A DNA stretch of 19,363 nucleotides. Source: Lobulomyces angularis (taxonomy: Eukaryota; Chytridiomycota; Chytridiomycetes; Lobulomycetales; Lobulomycetaceae). The stretch spans positions 1-19,363 of the forward strand of contig JADHYX010000411.1 in assembly GCA_027604685.1 (NCBI GenBank), written 5' to 3'. Positions 1-9,694 of this stretch are shown here, in pieces. Positions within the stretch are counted from its first letter, which is position 1; each line of letters starts with the position of its first letter. The translations under genes were made by a program, and so were the position numbers. The notes under the pieces are model-generated. The model did no database searches. It had not been told where the DNA came from and saw nothing but the letters and a program-made list of their open reading frames with translations.

Positions 1-611
1 TCCCAGGTTGGTGGGCTCTATCACTAAGTCTCTTACGCTGTGGGATATATATGGGTCTTTGTATGGCAACTGGGTTTCGTTCGATATGGCATCTTGAAGA
101 TATGTAAATCCTCTAAATTCATATATAATATTTGGCACTGTACCTTTTTTTTTTTTTAATTTTGGGTTTTTTGTCATCTTTTTTAAATCAAATTCAATTT
201 CATTTCCTAGGGTAAATATTTCATGTGCTGATTGAAAATTATTTGTTTATTCTTCAGCATTCTCTGCACCTCTAGTTAAATCTGAGACTGCTTCATTAAA
301 ACTAAGAAAATTAATATTAAAAACTTATATTTGCAGAAAAAATACCTTATTGCACTTTTTTACAGTCTTTATAACTGTGGCAATTCCTTTTTTGTAAACG
401 TTCTTGGAATAATCATTTCCACAAAGAGAGCAATACCCAAATAAATTTTTTTATTGTGAGGTCCATTTTTTCTGAAAAAATCAATATAATTAAAATCACT
501 GCATTTATATTTACCAAGAAAACTTTCTTTGTTAATAGTAAAAAATTCTGCAGCTATTGGTCGTATTAAAATTTTTGTATTTTCATAAACTAATAAATCA
601 GAAAATAAATG
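1..611 (-). CDS. Uncharacterised gene, 3' part off the left edge, possibly frameshifted
   Basis: Not recognised. On the minus strand a protein-like reading starts after a stop at 612-614 (HLFSDLLVYENTKILIRP...), includes KYKCSDFNYIDFF, and runs to a 7-T tract at 446-452. There the coherent frame changes by one base, continuing with a Cys-x2-Cys segment (FGYCSLCGNDYSK). Two plausible introns follow: 302-355 (GTGCAA...TTAG) and 228-269 (GTGCAG...CAG). They give AHEIFTLGNEIEFDLKK and an open, lysine-rich exon to position 1. The second intron removes an in-frame TAA. No ATG is visible at the 5' end; an acceptor-like TTAG at 590-592 could mark an upstream intron. The CxxC and nearby Cys/His residues could bind zinc. 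This may be a live gene with a sequencing slip in the homopolymer, or a decaying one; I cannot tell which. Confidence 0.4.
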
Positions 612-992
612 TTATATTTATATAAAAAATTAAAAAAAAATACAAGGGATACTTTTTAACAATGAGAAAAAATTTTGTGAATAAAAAAAAATGGAAAAAA
701 ATTTCTCACAAAAATTAGCCACCAAAATTTTTGACAATGAAAATTGTTTGAATTTTGTTGTTTTTTGAGAATATTTTTCGAATTGTTGTTTCTGAAACAA
801 CCAAGTTTCAAAATTAAATTTTTATTTAATTCATTTTAGTGTCTACAATAGTATATTCTGTATTTTCTCTTCTAATTTTTTTCATTCTACTTTTTGAGTA
901 ACCTTCAGGTGTTAGTTGGTTGTGGCGCCTTTTTTGGTAAAAAAAATAAAAAACTACAAATTTTATTTTATAGAAAAAAAATTGTAAGTTTT
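612..992. other. Intergenic, AT-rich, no gene seen
   Basis: This stretch lies between the left-edge minus-strand gene and the first clear plus-strand gene. It is dominated by A and T runs. I see no coherent reading frame. It probably contains the 5' regulatory regions of both flanking genes, but no specific element can be named. Confidence 0.4.
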
Positions 993-3181
993 ATGGGGAA
1001 AAAAAAAAAAAGAAATTTTAATAGCAACAGCTTAGTTCACAACAACAGTGCTTTTATTTCACCTTCTGATCAACTAAAGAATATTGAATTAAGAAATACT
1101 ACAAATGAGTTAAAGGGAAAGCTACATCTTTTAATTAATCTGGTTACTGTGTTAAAAGAAAATAACTTTAGCTATGATATTTCTATCCAACCCTACAAGC
1201 ATGGTAAACCACCTTCTGAAATAAAAAAGCACGAAGATGGAAGTCATTACTCTGATCAAAGATTAAATGATATTGTGCACAAAATGCACACCACATACAA
1301 TAGCATAGATGTTAATAAGTTAAGCGATCGTGATGTAGTTTCTACTAGAAATTTTAACCCAGTCACAGTTAGAATGACTCCTGCAAACTTAACTGAAGTC
1401 GAACAAGCTTTCGTAATCACAAAGGTACTAATAATAATACATGTATTTTTTTAACAAATTGATTATTAGATAAATGAAATTGCTGGTTCTTACTCAAAAA
1501 TTGAAGGCTGGATCGAAATCTTAGAATGTTGCAATCGAATCAGAGAAACTGACATGGCACTGAAATTGCGCGGATTAGTATTATAATTTAGTTTTATTAT
1601 TCTTTAATACTGCTTATGTAGAAACGTATGCTGGAGGTTCAGATTGATGGCTTAAAGCAAAAACCAAAAATTTTTTTTTTAAACCCGGAAACTGTATTAA
1701 GTCTATTGCAGAATTTAATGAAATTTTATCAGTATGCTAACAATTTAAAAAAATTGTATGACCATAGTATTACTTTATTGGAAATGCAACATAAGAATAA
1801 AAGGTTGGAAAAGGATAACTCAAGTACCAGTAAAATGATGAGTATCACAGGAGCTGTTAATGGAAACGAAGCTACTGGATATAATGGAGGAGAAGACGAA
1901 AAAACTTGTAAGGTTGTTAATGGTAACGAATCTACTGGAAATAAAGGGAGAGAAGGGGAGAAAAATTTTAAAGCCATTAGTTGTAGCGAAGGTGCTGGAA
2001 GAGAAGAAAGCGAAGACGGAAAAAGTTTTAAAGCTGTTTCTGTTTTTGGTAAGGACACTGTGATTGGGGAAAGTATTTCAGGAAGCACTCCTCAAACTTT
2101 TTTGCAACAGAAAACTGGTGGGCAGCATATAATTCCAAAATTTTTTTAATTGGATAATTTATTTAGCATCTGGTGGTTGAGTTTTATATTTATGGTTCTG
2201 TTTATTTAATTTTTTCCTCTACTGTACTTTAGTTACACTTAAAATTACTCCAGCTGATCTAAATGATGACGAAAAATTTTTTGTTGTACAAAAATTGAAG
2301 GATTTGGCCCCATTATACAAAAAAATGGATATTTACATTGAAATTTTAAGCAAATTTAGAAATGATACCGATTTTGAGGTGTTAAGAAAGTTTAAGGGGA
2401 TGGTGAGTTATTGAAAAGTGTTTTCTATTTACTTTTTTTTAATTTTTTACGTAAAAGAAGCGAATGGTGGAAGTAGGTTTAGAAGGATTAGAAAAGGGTG
2501 GTATTTTTTATTTGACCCCCCATACTATCACACATTTAAAAGAAAATATTCAACGAGTATTTAAATACATAGATTTTCAAGTTATGAAAAGGAATAAGGA
2601 CCGTCAAGAAATAAAAAAGGCTAAACATAAGCAAGCTGCACCTCCTTCTTTGTCTTCTTCCTCTCCTTTGTTACCTTCGCAAACAGAACCAATTAATGCT
2701 GAGGAGGAACAATGTCTGCAGCAAGAGGATATCCCCATTTCAACACCTGTCAATAAAAGTAGTGATTTGGAATCTTACTTCATTCCTGAATTGAACTTCA
2801 AATTGGTTCCTCTTATTTTAAATGCAAAAGACCAAGAGTTAGTTAACTCTAAAATCAGTGAATTAAAAAGATCTTTTGAGAGTGTAAAACTGGAAATGTG
2901 TGTGGAATTTCTCGAAACTCATATTAGGAAAACTGGAAAGGTGGAAGGAAATGAAGCGGATTTGTTAAAAAAAATTATTGGCATGGTAAAAAACCATAAA
3001 TGCGAGAATTTAACAAATTTTTTAATTATTTAAGAAAAAATTATGGACACTTGGCATAAAAGGATTTAATAAGGAATCTAAAATTTACTATTTTAATCCT
3101 AATATGGCAGACAGCTTAATGGAATTTCTTGTTTTAGCCTTCAAGCACATTGGAGAAATGAAAAATGCTGGAAAATTGTGA
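993..3181 (+). CDS. Unknown 626-residue protein with three copies of a novel ~100-residue domain
   Basis: Not recognised. Six exons: 993-1424, 1470-1577, 1622-2117, 2233-2402, 2458-2985, 3035-3181; all phases close. ATG 993 is followed by a lysine run (MGKKKKR) encoded by a long A tract. Residues ~124-225, ~346-445 and ~516-615 are three diverged copies of one domain. Each has a first half like VTVRMTPANL.E.E.AFV followed by KI..WIEIL, then a second half starting K(R/K) with MLEVQIDGL / MVEVGLEGL / LWTLGIKGF, an aromatic (I/F)FYLTP-type strand and a helix ending near FKYID. Copies 1 and 2 are separated by a low-complexity 20-residue tandem repeat, copies 2 and 3 by a Ser/Pro/Gln-rich linker. 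An intron sits at the same phase-0 site in all three copies, just before K(R/K). There is no signal peptide or membrane segment. Function unknown; repeated small domains with flexible linkers suggest a scaffold or binding role (inference). Confidence 0.8.
1853..2032 (+). repeat. Three-copy 60-bp coding minisatellite
   Basis: Three consecutive 60-bp units (1853-1912, 1913-1972, 1973-2032) encode diverged 20-residue repeats, e.g. AVNGNEATGYNGGEDEKTCK and VVNGNESTGNKGREGEKNFK, with a degenerate fourth start after 2033. The units are acidic and Gly/Asn/Glu-rich and lie in a linker of the triple-domain protein, so they probably form a disordered spacer. Confidence 0.8.
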
Positions 3182-3391
3182 CATTAACAATTTTACGAAA
3201 TTCCAATTTGGATACCCTGTCGTTCGAAGCTTCCTATTATCACGTTAATATGGGACGAAAGAAATTGTGCGACAATCAAAAAAGATTTATTCATTTAATT
3301 TCAAATAAAAATACTACTCACATTAATACGCTTTAAAAAAAAAAAAAAAAAACATAAATTTTTTAAGTATTAGAGTAGAGTAGTAACTCAT
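3182..3391. other. Convergent intergenic spacer
   Basis: The spacer lies between the 3' ends of the triple-domain gene (+) and CSN3 (-). It contains a long A run around 3335-3352 and no coding signal, so it presumably holds both 3' ends. Confidence 0.5.
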
Positions 3392-4954
3392 TCAATCATA
3401 AGAATAAAGTTCATCATCATCTAAAAAACCTCCTACTCCTGAAGCACTTACATTGGTGCTACCACTTTTTTCATTTTTCGATATTTTCGATATATAATTT
3501 TTCGAAAGAGCAATCTTTCTGTCCATTGTTGTCATTTTCATATTTAATTCTTGAATGTAGTTTAAGTCTTTATGCAAAAATTGGGTAGTCGTAATAGTTT
3601 TAAATTTTTCAGGAGAGTCAGAAAAGTAAACCATATCGCCTTCCTTTTGTAAAAGTAAAAAATAAAATAAAATGAATTAAAATAATTGGTTATTGCTAAA
3701 AAATTTTCTGTACTTTTTCACTTATGGATGCAAAAATATCGCCATCCTCTACCATACTTGTAATAATTTTTTCTGTTAAGTCCAAGTCAGACCCTAATCC
3801 CACTGAGGTAGCAATATCAGCTAAACTTAATGTTAAATACGTCTAAAAGAGAAAATTTGTACAAAGATTTATAAAAAAATTAGTTAATAAACCTGGGTTA
3901 ATCTTGTAATACTTTGCTTAATTAAACTTTCATAACACAATTTAACCAATCCCCAATTATCATCTTTTTTAAACTCTTGCTCATACTTTGAAGAGGTGGC
4001 TTTGAAGTTATTCAATTTTTTGCTTTCAAACAATGTAGATAAAGAAGTATAAATTTGATTATAATATTGATGAGCATTCTTTACTGCCGTCGAGGTGCAC
4101 TTAGGTATTTTTTCCAATTTTCCATTCAAAATTAAACTTGTTAACGTAAATTTTTTATAACTTTCAATCTGAATTAAACTTGGTACTTGTGCTGGTGAGC
4201 TTAAGCACATTTTGAAGTATTCTAAAGCTTCCTTATATTTCTTAAGTCCTAAATAACAAATTCCAGCGTAGTAGGTATATTCCAAAAACTCTTTCACCGT
4301 AAATTGATATTTACTTGGATTTAAATCTATGTTTCATATTTAGATTGAGTGAAATATATAATCAACCATTTTTAACTTAAAAAGTGTACCTTCTATGCCA
4401 CACTCTATAACACTCTCTGACACATTAAATTCTCTTGATAAAATGCACGTTCTTAAAAATAATGGATGAATCAATGTCAATGTTTCAAAAGAGGGTGCTA
4501 TTAATAGAATCAAATTTCTTAAAATTCCTAATGATAAAATAAAAAATAAAATTTTTTCATAACAGTATTGATTACCAACAGCCAAATGGTTAAAAGATTC
4601 GGAACAAAACCTAGTTACTGTTCCAGCAAATTCATTCACCTTAGAAATTTTTCCTTCTAATTGTCCTTTTTCAGCATTCTCAGAAAAACGCCCAGCTGCT
4701 TCTAGTAAGTAAAATGGATTCTGTTGAGACTGCTTTAATCTGCAAAAAAAAAAGGTTCACCACTTATCGTGTGAAAAGTGAGTTTACCGTGCGTTCAAAA
4801 TGTACAAATATAAAAGAGAGTGCTCGCTAGGCTTAAGTAGCTGTAAAGGGTCAATGTTATTTGCATTCAACTGACAAAGACTTTCCTCCTGAGTTAGCGA
4901 CAATGTTTTTGACAACGAAGTAGGACTTAATTTTAGAAGGGCTTCTAACTGCAT
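3392..4954 (-). CDS. CSN3: COP9 signalosome complex subunit 3 (PCI-domain protein)
   Basis: CSN3 is a scaffold subunit of the COP9 signalosome, which removes NEDD8 from cullins and so controls cullin-RING ubiquitin ligases. Seven exons in coding order: 4954-4788, 4739-4576, 4527-4390, 4326-3893, 3842-3714, 3643-3392 (a first exon upstream of 4954 is not excluded). The 427-residue product matches the usual ~420-residue CSN3. Family landmarks visible are PSEHSLLYLYILNA near residue 45, the helical repeat segment YYAGICYLGLKKYKEALEYF, ITRLTQTYLTLSLADIATSV at the start of the winged-helix part of the PCI domain, MVEDGDIFASIS, and VYFSDSPEKF, followed by the C-terminal helix and an acidic tail ending DDELYSYD. 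Introns are 48-70 nt. The start was chosen because it gives the family length. CSN3 is absent from budding yeast, so its presence argues for a fuller signalosome. Identification rests on motifs recalled from animal CSN3. Confidence 0.9.
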
Positions 4955-5468
4955 GTCAATCCTTAATTTAGATAAGTTGGGCAATTTAAGTATAAAAAGT
5001 TTGATGATTTGCAAAGTAATTTAATCTTACTTTAAATAGAATATTTTTTATTTTAAATTTTCAAAGACACAAAATCAAAATTACTCAAGTACCTTAATAT
5101 ACAGAACTTAAATTCTTTTAAACCCATTTTTTTTTAACATAAAATGATAAAAAATAAAATTGGACAAGATCATTATATTTACTTAACTAATATATACCAA
5201 GTTTTAGAACGAAACTATACTCAATATGATTTTGCATAAAAGTCGCAAGACTTAATATCTGTAACAGGCATCCTTATTTTAATTCTTGATCTAACTTCCG
5301 ATTTCAGACTTCTGAATTACAAATTTGAGAAAAGTGCAACTTAAAAAGCTTTCTTTATATTTTAATATCCATCGCAATTTCAAATTAAACTGAAATATTA
5401 TCCTTTCAAATGGAGGATTTCAGAAGGCATGAAAATTAAATTATTTTTAATATGTAAAATAGAACTGA
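4955..5468. other. Intergenic between XRCC3 3' end and CSN3 5' end
   Basis: About 500 AT-rich bases separate two genes in the same (-) orientation. A minus-strand ATG followed by ten open codons (MGLKEFKFCI near 5126-5090) could be a small 5' exon of CSN3, but CSN3 does not need it for normal length. Otherwise it is presumably terminator and promoter sequence; no named element is visible. Confidence 0.4.
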
Positions 5469-6664
5469 TTAATAAAACACAAGACCTTTTTGTTCAACTT
5501 TAAATCTAGATCTACGATTTAGTTCAACTTTTAAATTACATGAAAAACTAAGCCAAAATTCTCTAAAAACATAATCTTCACAATTCAATTCGATTATATT
5601 AGGTTGACACTTTTTTGAGTTCTCTAAATTTTCTTCTTTTTTCAGATAGTTTTTACTCAAAACAATTCTGTTGTTAATGAAATGGCTCCAAATGAACCCT
5701 AAACTGGGTATAATCTTTTCTTCACTATTGGAATGGAATGCAAACTTCTCTTGACTGTTTTCAGCATAAAATTTTTCTTCCTGATTCCTATACACACCAT
5801 CGTTCTTAGAAAAACTAGAGGTGACTTGGTTTAAAACTATAACGGACAGATTAAACGTAAAGCACAGCTTTTTTAATTCTTTCTGAAAATCATATAAGTC
5901 TCTTGACCTTTCATTAAGCAGTCTTTCATCATCCCCCCTAAACAACCCTAAGAATAACAAAAAAATAAATTCGAAAGCTTTATAAATTCAAAAACCTGTA
6001 ATAGAATCTATTATCAACAATTTTATTTCTACTTTTTGGCACAATAAAGGAAGTCTGAATTTTAGTGCGTGTAATCTAAAATATAAACCTCTTTAGCATG
6101 ATATTTAATTAAAAAAAAATTATACTGAGTTTCAAAATCATTACTTTGACTTAGTATTATGTTCTCGCAAATATGGTCAAAGTCATTTAAAAATAAGGCT
6201 TTCTTTGACGCTAAAATAGTTAAGAGTATATTAATAAAATATAAATTATACCTTCATACATTGATTCCAGTCTTTTAAATGGAAATCTACCTTCAGTGGA
6301 CATGTAAACCACGCTTGCACCCAATCCGTTCCTGGATTTTGGAATTTGAGAGGTGAGACAAAGTTGAACGGCTAGCTCTAAAAAATTATCGGTATATTGT
6401 TATCAAGAGAGTGAATCTGAGTAAATACATACGAGTCTTGCCTACACCACTTTGCCCAGTTACTTCGTAAATTTGTCCAAGATTAAATCCACCTAAAAAA
6501 AATGAAAATTTTATAAATTTTTGTTAAAAGCTATATAAAAAACCATTTAATAATTGATCAAATTTTATGTTTCCGGTTTGAAGTTTTAATGTGCAAGAAT
6601 TCAGTAAATTTATACGTTGAAATTTCCTTTTCTCAGTATGACTGTTAAAGCATGCATTTTTCAT
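5469..6664 (-). CDS. XRCC3: RAD51-family recombinase paralogue, XRCC3-like
   Basis: XRCC3 acts with RAD51C in homologous recombination repair, stabilising RAD51 filaments and aiding Holliday junction resolution. Seven exons in coding order: 6664-6544, 6492-6433, 6377-6252, 6210-6126, 6075-5996, 5947-5469; phases close to give 316 residues (human XRCC3 is ~346). Walker A GQSGVGKT lies at residues 53-60, followed by QLAVQLCLTSQIP, a RecA-fold signature closest to XRCC3. VVYMSTEGRFPFKRL matches the family's second strand. Walker B LLIIDS is at 150-155, followed by GLFRG, then the polymerisation-core segment SVIVLNQVTSS and GFIWSHFINNRIVLSK. Only ~52 residues precede Walker A, against about 100 in animal XRCC3, so most of the N-terminal helical DNA-binding domain is missing or lies on an undetected upstream exon. 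The start is the first ATG of the open exon; the region upstream is shared with a divergent gene. Other RAD51 paralogues are less likely but possible. Confidence 0.85.
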
Positions 6665-6807
6665 TTTTAAAACAATATTAATTGCCTGATTTGAATTGTT
6701 TTGGTGGTACAATTAACAGAAATTGAAGATGCTTAAATATAATATGGAAGATGTTAACTTCAAAAATTTTTTAAAGTTTTACAAAAAAAAGTAATAATTT
6801 ATACAAA
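6665..6807. promoter_or_regulatory. Divergent promoter region between XRCC3-like gene and small gene
   Basis: Only 143 bases separate the two start codons, so both promoters must lie here or overlap the 5' exons. The sequence is AT-rich with no clear TATA or factor site that I can name. Confidence 0.5.
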
Positions 6808-7172
6808 ATGATTAATTTAAGAATTCGTCGTCCTAATATCCCGTCTTCCAACGAGATACCAGTGGTTCAAGAGACCTCTCTCATTCCTACTGAAGTTACT
6901 ACCATCACACAAACTGCAAATAAGCTAGATGTAAAAACTGAGGAAAAGTTATTAAGCGAAACCAAAAAAGGTTTGAATTTTAATTAAGTTTCTTGGATTT
7001 AATTTTCAGATATGCATAAAGAAATTATGGAAAAAATAATTGAAGATGTATATTATATGGATCAAGAAAATTGGTTGTTTGAAAAAAAATAAACCTATAG
7101 CTAAACGCTGCGATTAATTTGTTTGAACACCCAGCGATTGATTTAAGTTTAGAAATTTTGGTTAAATTGTAA
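6808..7172 (+). CDS. Unknown small protein, 90 residues, three exons
   Basis: Not recognised. ATG 6808 opens MINLRIRRPNIPSSNEIPVV, a basic, proline-containing start. Exons 6808-6970, 7010-7047 and 7101-7172 join in phase through introns 6971-7009 (GTTTGA...TTTCAG) and 7048-7100 (GTATAT...CTATAG). The predicted C-terminal half (TEEKLLSETKKDMHKEIMEK, then IIEDLNAAINLFEHPAIDLS) is an amphipathic, coiled-coil-like helix ending LEILVKL. Without removal of the second intron the frame ends at 7092 with a much less protein-like tail, which is why the spliced form is preferred. Such short helical proteins are often subunits of larger complexes, but no family can be assigned. It is divergent from the XRCC3-like gene and convergent with the kinase, 72 bp away. 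Confidence 0.65.
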
Positions 7173-7244
7173 TAAAAAAAAAGAAAATATCTTGTATTTA
7201 TATAAAATAATTGTTTAACTTACAACAATTAAACACAATAATCA

Positions 7245-9277
7245 CTAGCTAAATTTTTCCAGAATATTTTTTGCAGTCGGTCTGTCTCTTGCATTTGGTG
7301 AAAGGCATACTTTTATTAAATCTAAAATTATGTTGGGCACTCTACTATAACAATGGGAAGGAAATTCATCTAGCCTGAACTCCAGTATTTCTTTATATAA
7401 AATATCAACATCCTCCACTGAAGAATTAAAACCAAATATTTAGAAAAGTTTAATTTGTTACCTTGAGTATATGGAACTCTAGAAAAACTAAGATAATACA
7501 ATATCATTCCAAGACTCCAAATATCCGTTGATGCATTGTGTAAATTTAAATATTTCATATTTGTCTTAATTAATAATTCTGGTGCCTGGAATTCTAAAGT
7601 ACCAGTAGTACCGCTTCTATCTTCTAAACCTTCTCCAAAATTATTTTTTGATCTATTTTTTATATCATTAAGTATCGCACATTCCCCAAAGTCTGAAATC
7701 AATAATTTTGGAATTAATTCTCTATTATCATTATCATAATGCAAAAGGAGATTATTAGGTTTCAAATCACGGTGAATTATTCCATGCTCATGTAAGTGAA
7801 CTAAACCTTTACAGATGTCCAAAAAAAAGCTGCAAAAATAATTTTAGTAAGTAATAATAAATTTTATAACCTAAAAATTTCTGATTCATTAAGGTATCTG
7901 ACTTTTTTTAAACTGCCGACATTCTGGTATCCTATTCCACCTTAAAATTTATATTAGTAAGAAAAATAAAAAACATAGATGATGTGATACCTAGTCTTCC
8001 CATACTAGCAGAATTTGGATATACCCCTTTAGCATTGTTCTTGCCCCTGAATTTCTTGAAAATGATATTGGAATCGTCAGTATCACCTTTCCACTGAAGT
8101 TCAACAAATTCTTCAAGATTTCCTCCATTTGCTTGTTCCATTAATATAAATAAAGTTGGAATTTCTGGCCTTAAATTAAAGAACATAAAGAAATTTTATA
8201 ATTGTCAAAAATTTTATGAATTATATCTTTTACATAAGGAAGTAAATGAAAATATAATCTCTTTGTGATATTTGGAGATACTAATTGACGAAAATCACGT
8301 ATTTTCACAAGAGAATTATACATACCCAAATTTTGTAAGCTGATAATCTTCCACCCAAGCATGCTTATATTCAATTATGTTGGGATGACGCAATTTCTCT
8401 AGTAATTTCACCTCTCGTAACATTTTTACTAGCCAGTCTTTTGATTCGCCAACAGGGACTTTTTTAATTGCAAATTCCCCAAGCACAATTCCATTCAGGA
8501 CATGTAAACAGCAAAAAACTACATACATTAAATAATAATTCGTTTTTTTTACCTGAACCACGAAACCCTTTGCCTAGTTTAACCTTTTCTATAAAAAACC
8601 TTTCATAATAACCTAGTCATTAAAAATTTAAGTAACTTCAAAATATTAAAATATAAACCAGGATTTAAAGTTTTATTTGAAAATCCAGATTGAATAGGTA
8701 TAGGAATAGGTATATTTTCATCGATTGAAGTGCCTTCGCCTTGATTAAGTAAGTTGGTTTCTTGAAAAAATTCATCCACAGTGACAAATTCACTAATTTT
8801 AGGGGAGGTTGAAATTGGCGTAATAGATATATTTTTACTACAGGAAAAATTTGGGTTACTAGTAGTCCTACTCTCTGCAGTGTTTAACGCACTATTTGCT
8901 CCTTCCAATAGTAAAAAATAATTCCTATCAGCAAAAAAACTGTTTGCAGAGCCTGAATTGCTCTGATTTGCTTCATGATGCTAGAAAATTGTTTTTTTTT
9001 TTTAGTTTAATTGTAATTAAAAGTTACTAACTGGATTCGGTATTGTTTGGCCACATTGGGAACAAATAGAATTAAAACCAGATGCAGGACTTGGATTTTC
9101 GGTAAAATTTGAATTAGTAGATCGAACTCTTTTTATCAGTAAACTGTTTTCTATTTGGTTATATAAAACCACCTTCATATCATAAAGTATTTAAAAAAAA
9201 TATATAAATCAAAACAATACCTCTCCTTTATTATGTAAAACAACTTGCCAATTGTTATCAAAGGGAATAATGCTCAT
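7245..9277 (-). CDS. IKS1-like serine/threonine protein kinase
   Basis: Predicted cytosolic Ser/Thr kinase of the IKS1 (fungal)/iksA (Dictyostelium) group; substrates are poorly known. Nine exons in coding order: 9277-9221, 9172-9032, 8980-8659, 8612-8553, 8518-8326, 8169-7991, 7940-7871, 7829-7462, 7417-7245; all phases close, 520 residues. The N-terminus MSIIPFDNNWQVVLHNKGEV and a CSQCGQTIP zinc-ribbon-like motif (Cys56, Cys59) are typical of the group, as is YYERFFIEKVKLGKGFRGSV, which leads into the Gly-rich loop (187-192). Catalytic landmarks are AIKK (Lys212 region), HRDLKPNN (360-367, catalytic Asp362), DFG (387-389) and FQAPE (421-425), then DIWSLGMILY. A low-complexity Ser/Thr/Pro linker of about 100 residues precedes the kinase domain. 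One intron (8519-8552) is only 34 nt and one (8170-8325) is 156 nt. All key catalytic residues are present, so it should be active. I leave the symbol empty because orthology was not tested. Confidence 0.88.
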
Positions 9278-9694
9278 AAAAGTTGGAAAATGAGATAGTG
9301 AAATTAAGATTCTTTTTTCTAAAAAAATTTTCTGTAAACAATTTTCCAATAAAAAAATCAAATATACTGACTCCAGTGATACAATTCACTGTATTATGCT
9401 ACGGTTTCAATACAAATTCAATGATATAATTTACTGTACTATGCTACTGCTTCTATATATATGTCTATATGTGCAAATAACTGAACTTTACATTCAACTC
9501 ATAAAAAATAAGCGCTATAATGTTGGTAAAAAGTTGTTTTAACGGATTTTGCAGACATATGGCCACAATATTGAAACGATTTCTTCAAATATCCTTAACA
9601 TGCGGTGGAAAAAAGTTAGATTTAACTTCAGCAGCAAGCCTTATCACTAAAGTTAAAAGACTGTTGTTTTAAAATAGGGTTTTAAGGGTTTTAA
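9278..9694. promoter_or_regulatory. Divergent upstream region, with a short direct repeat and a 50-codon frame
   Basis: This region separates the kinase (-) and the mitochondrial protein gene (+). It holds an imperfect ~28-bp direct repeat (about 9377-9405 and 9423-9451, core ACTGTA-T-ATGCTAC) and an open frame at 9520-9672. Both promoters must be here, but no specific site can be named. Confidence 0.45.
9520..9672 (+). CDS. Doubtful 50-residue small ORF
   Basis: ATG 9520 to TAA 9670-9672, beginning MLVKSCFNGFCRHMATILKR and ending ITKVKRLLF. It is basic with three cysteines. It ends 22 bases before the start of the mitochondrial protein gene, so it could be an upstream ORF in that mRNA or chance. 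No family was recognised and no splice partner is needed. Confidence 0.2.
   Translation: MLVKSCFNGFCRHMATILKRFLQISLTCGGKKLDLTSAASLITKVKRLLF

Noticed and set aside
7048..7092. Reading the small gene without its second intron, ending in ENWLFEKK at 7092
   Set aside because: A typical 53-nt GTATAT...CTATAG intron removes this stretch and gives a continuous amphipathic helix instead.
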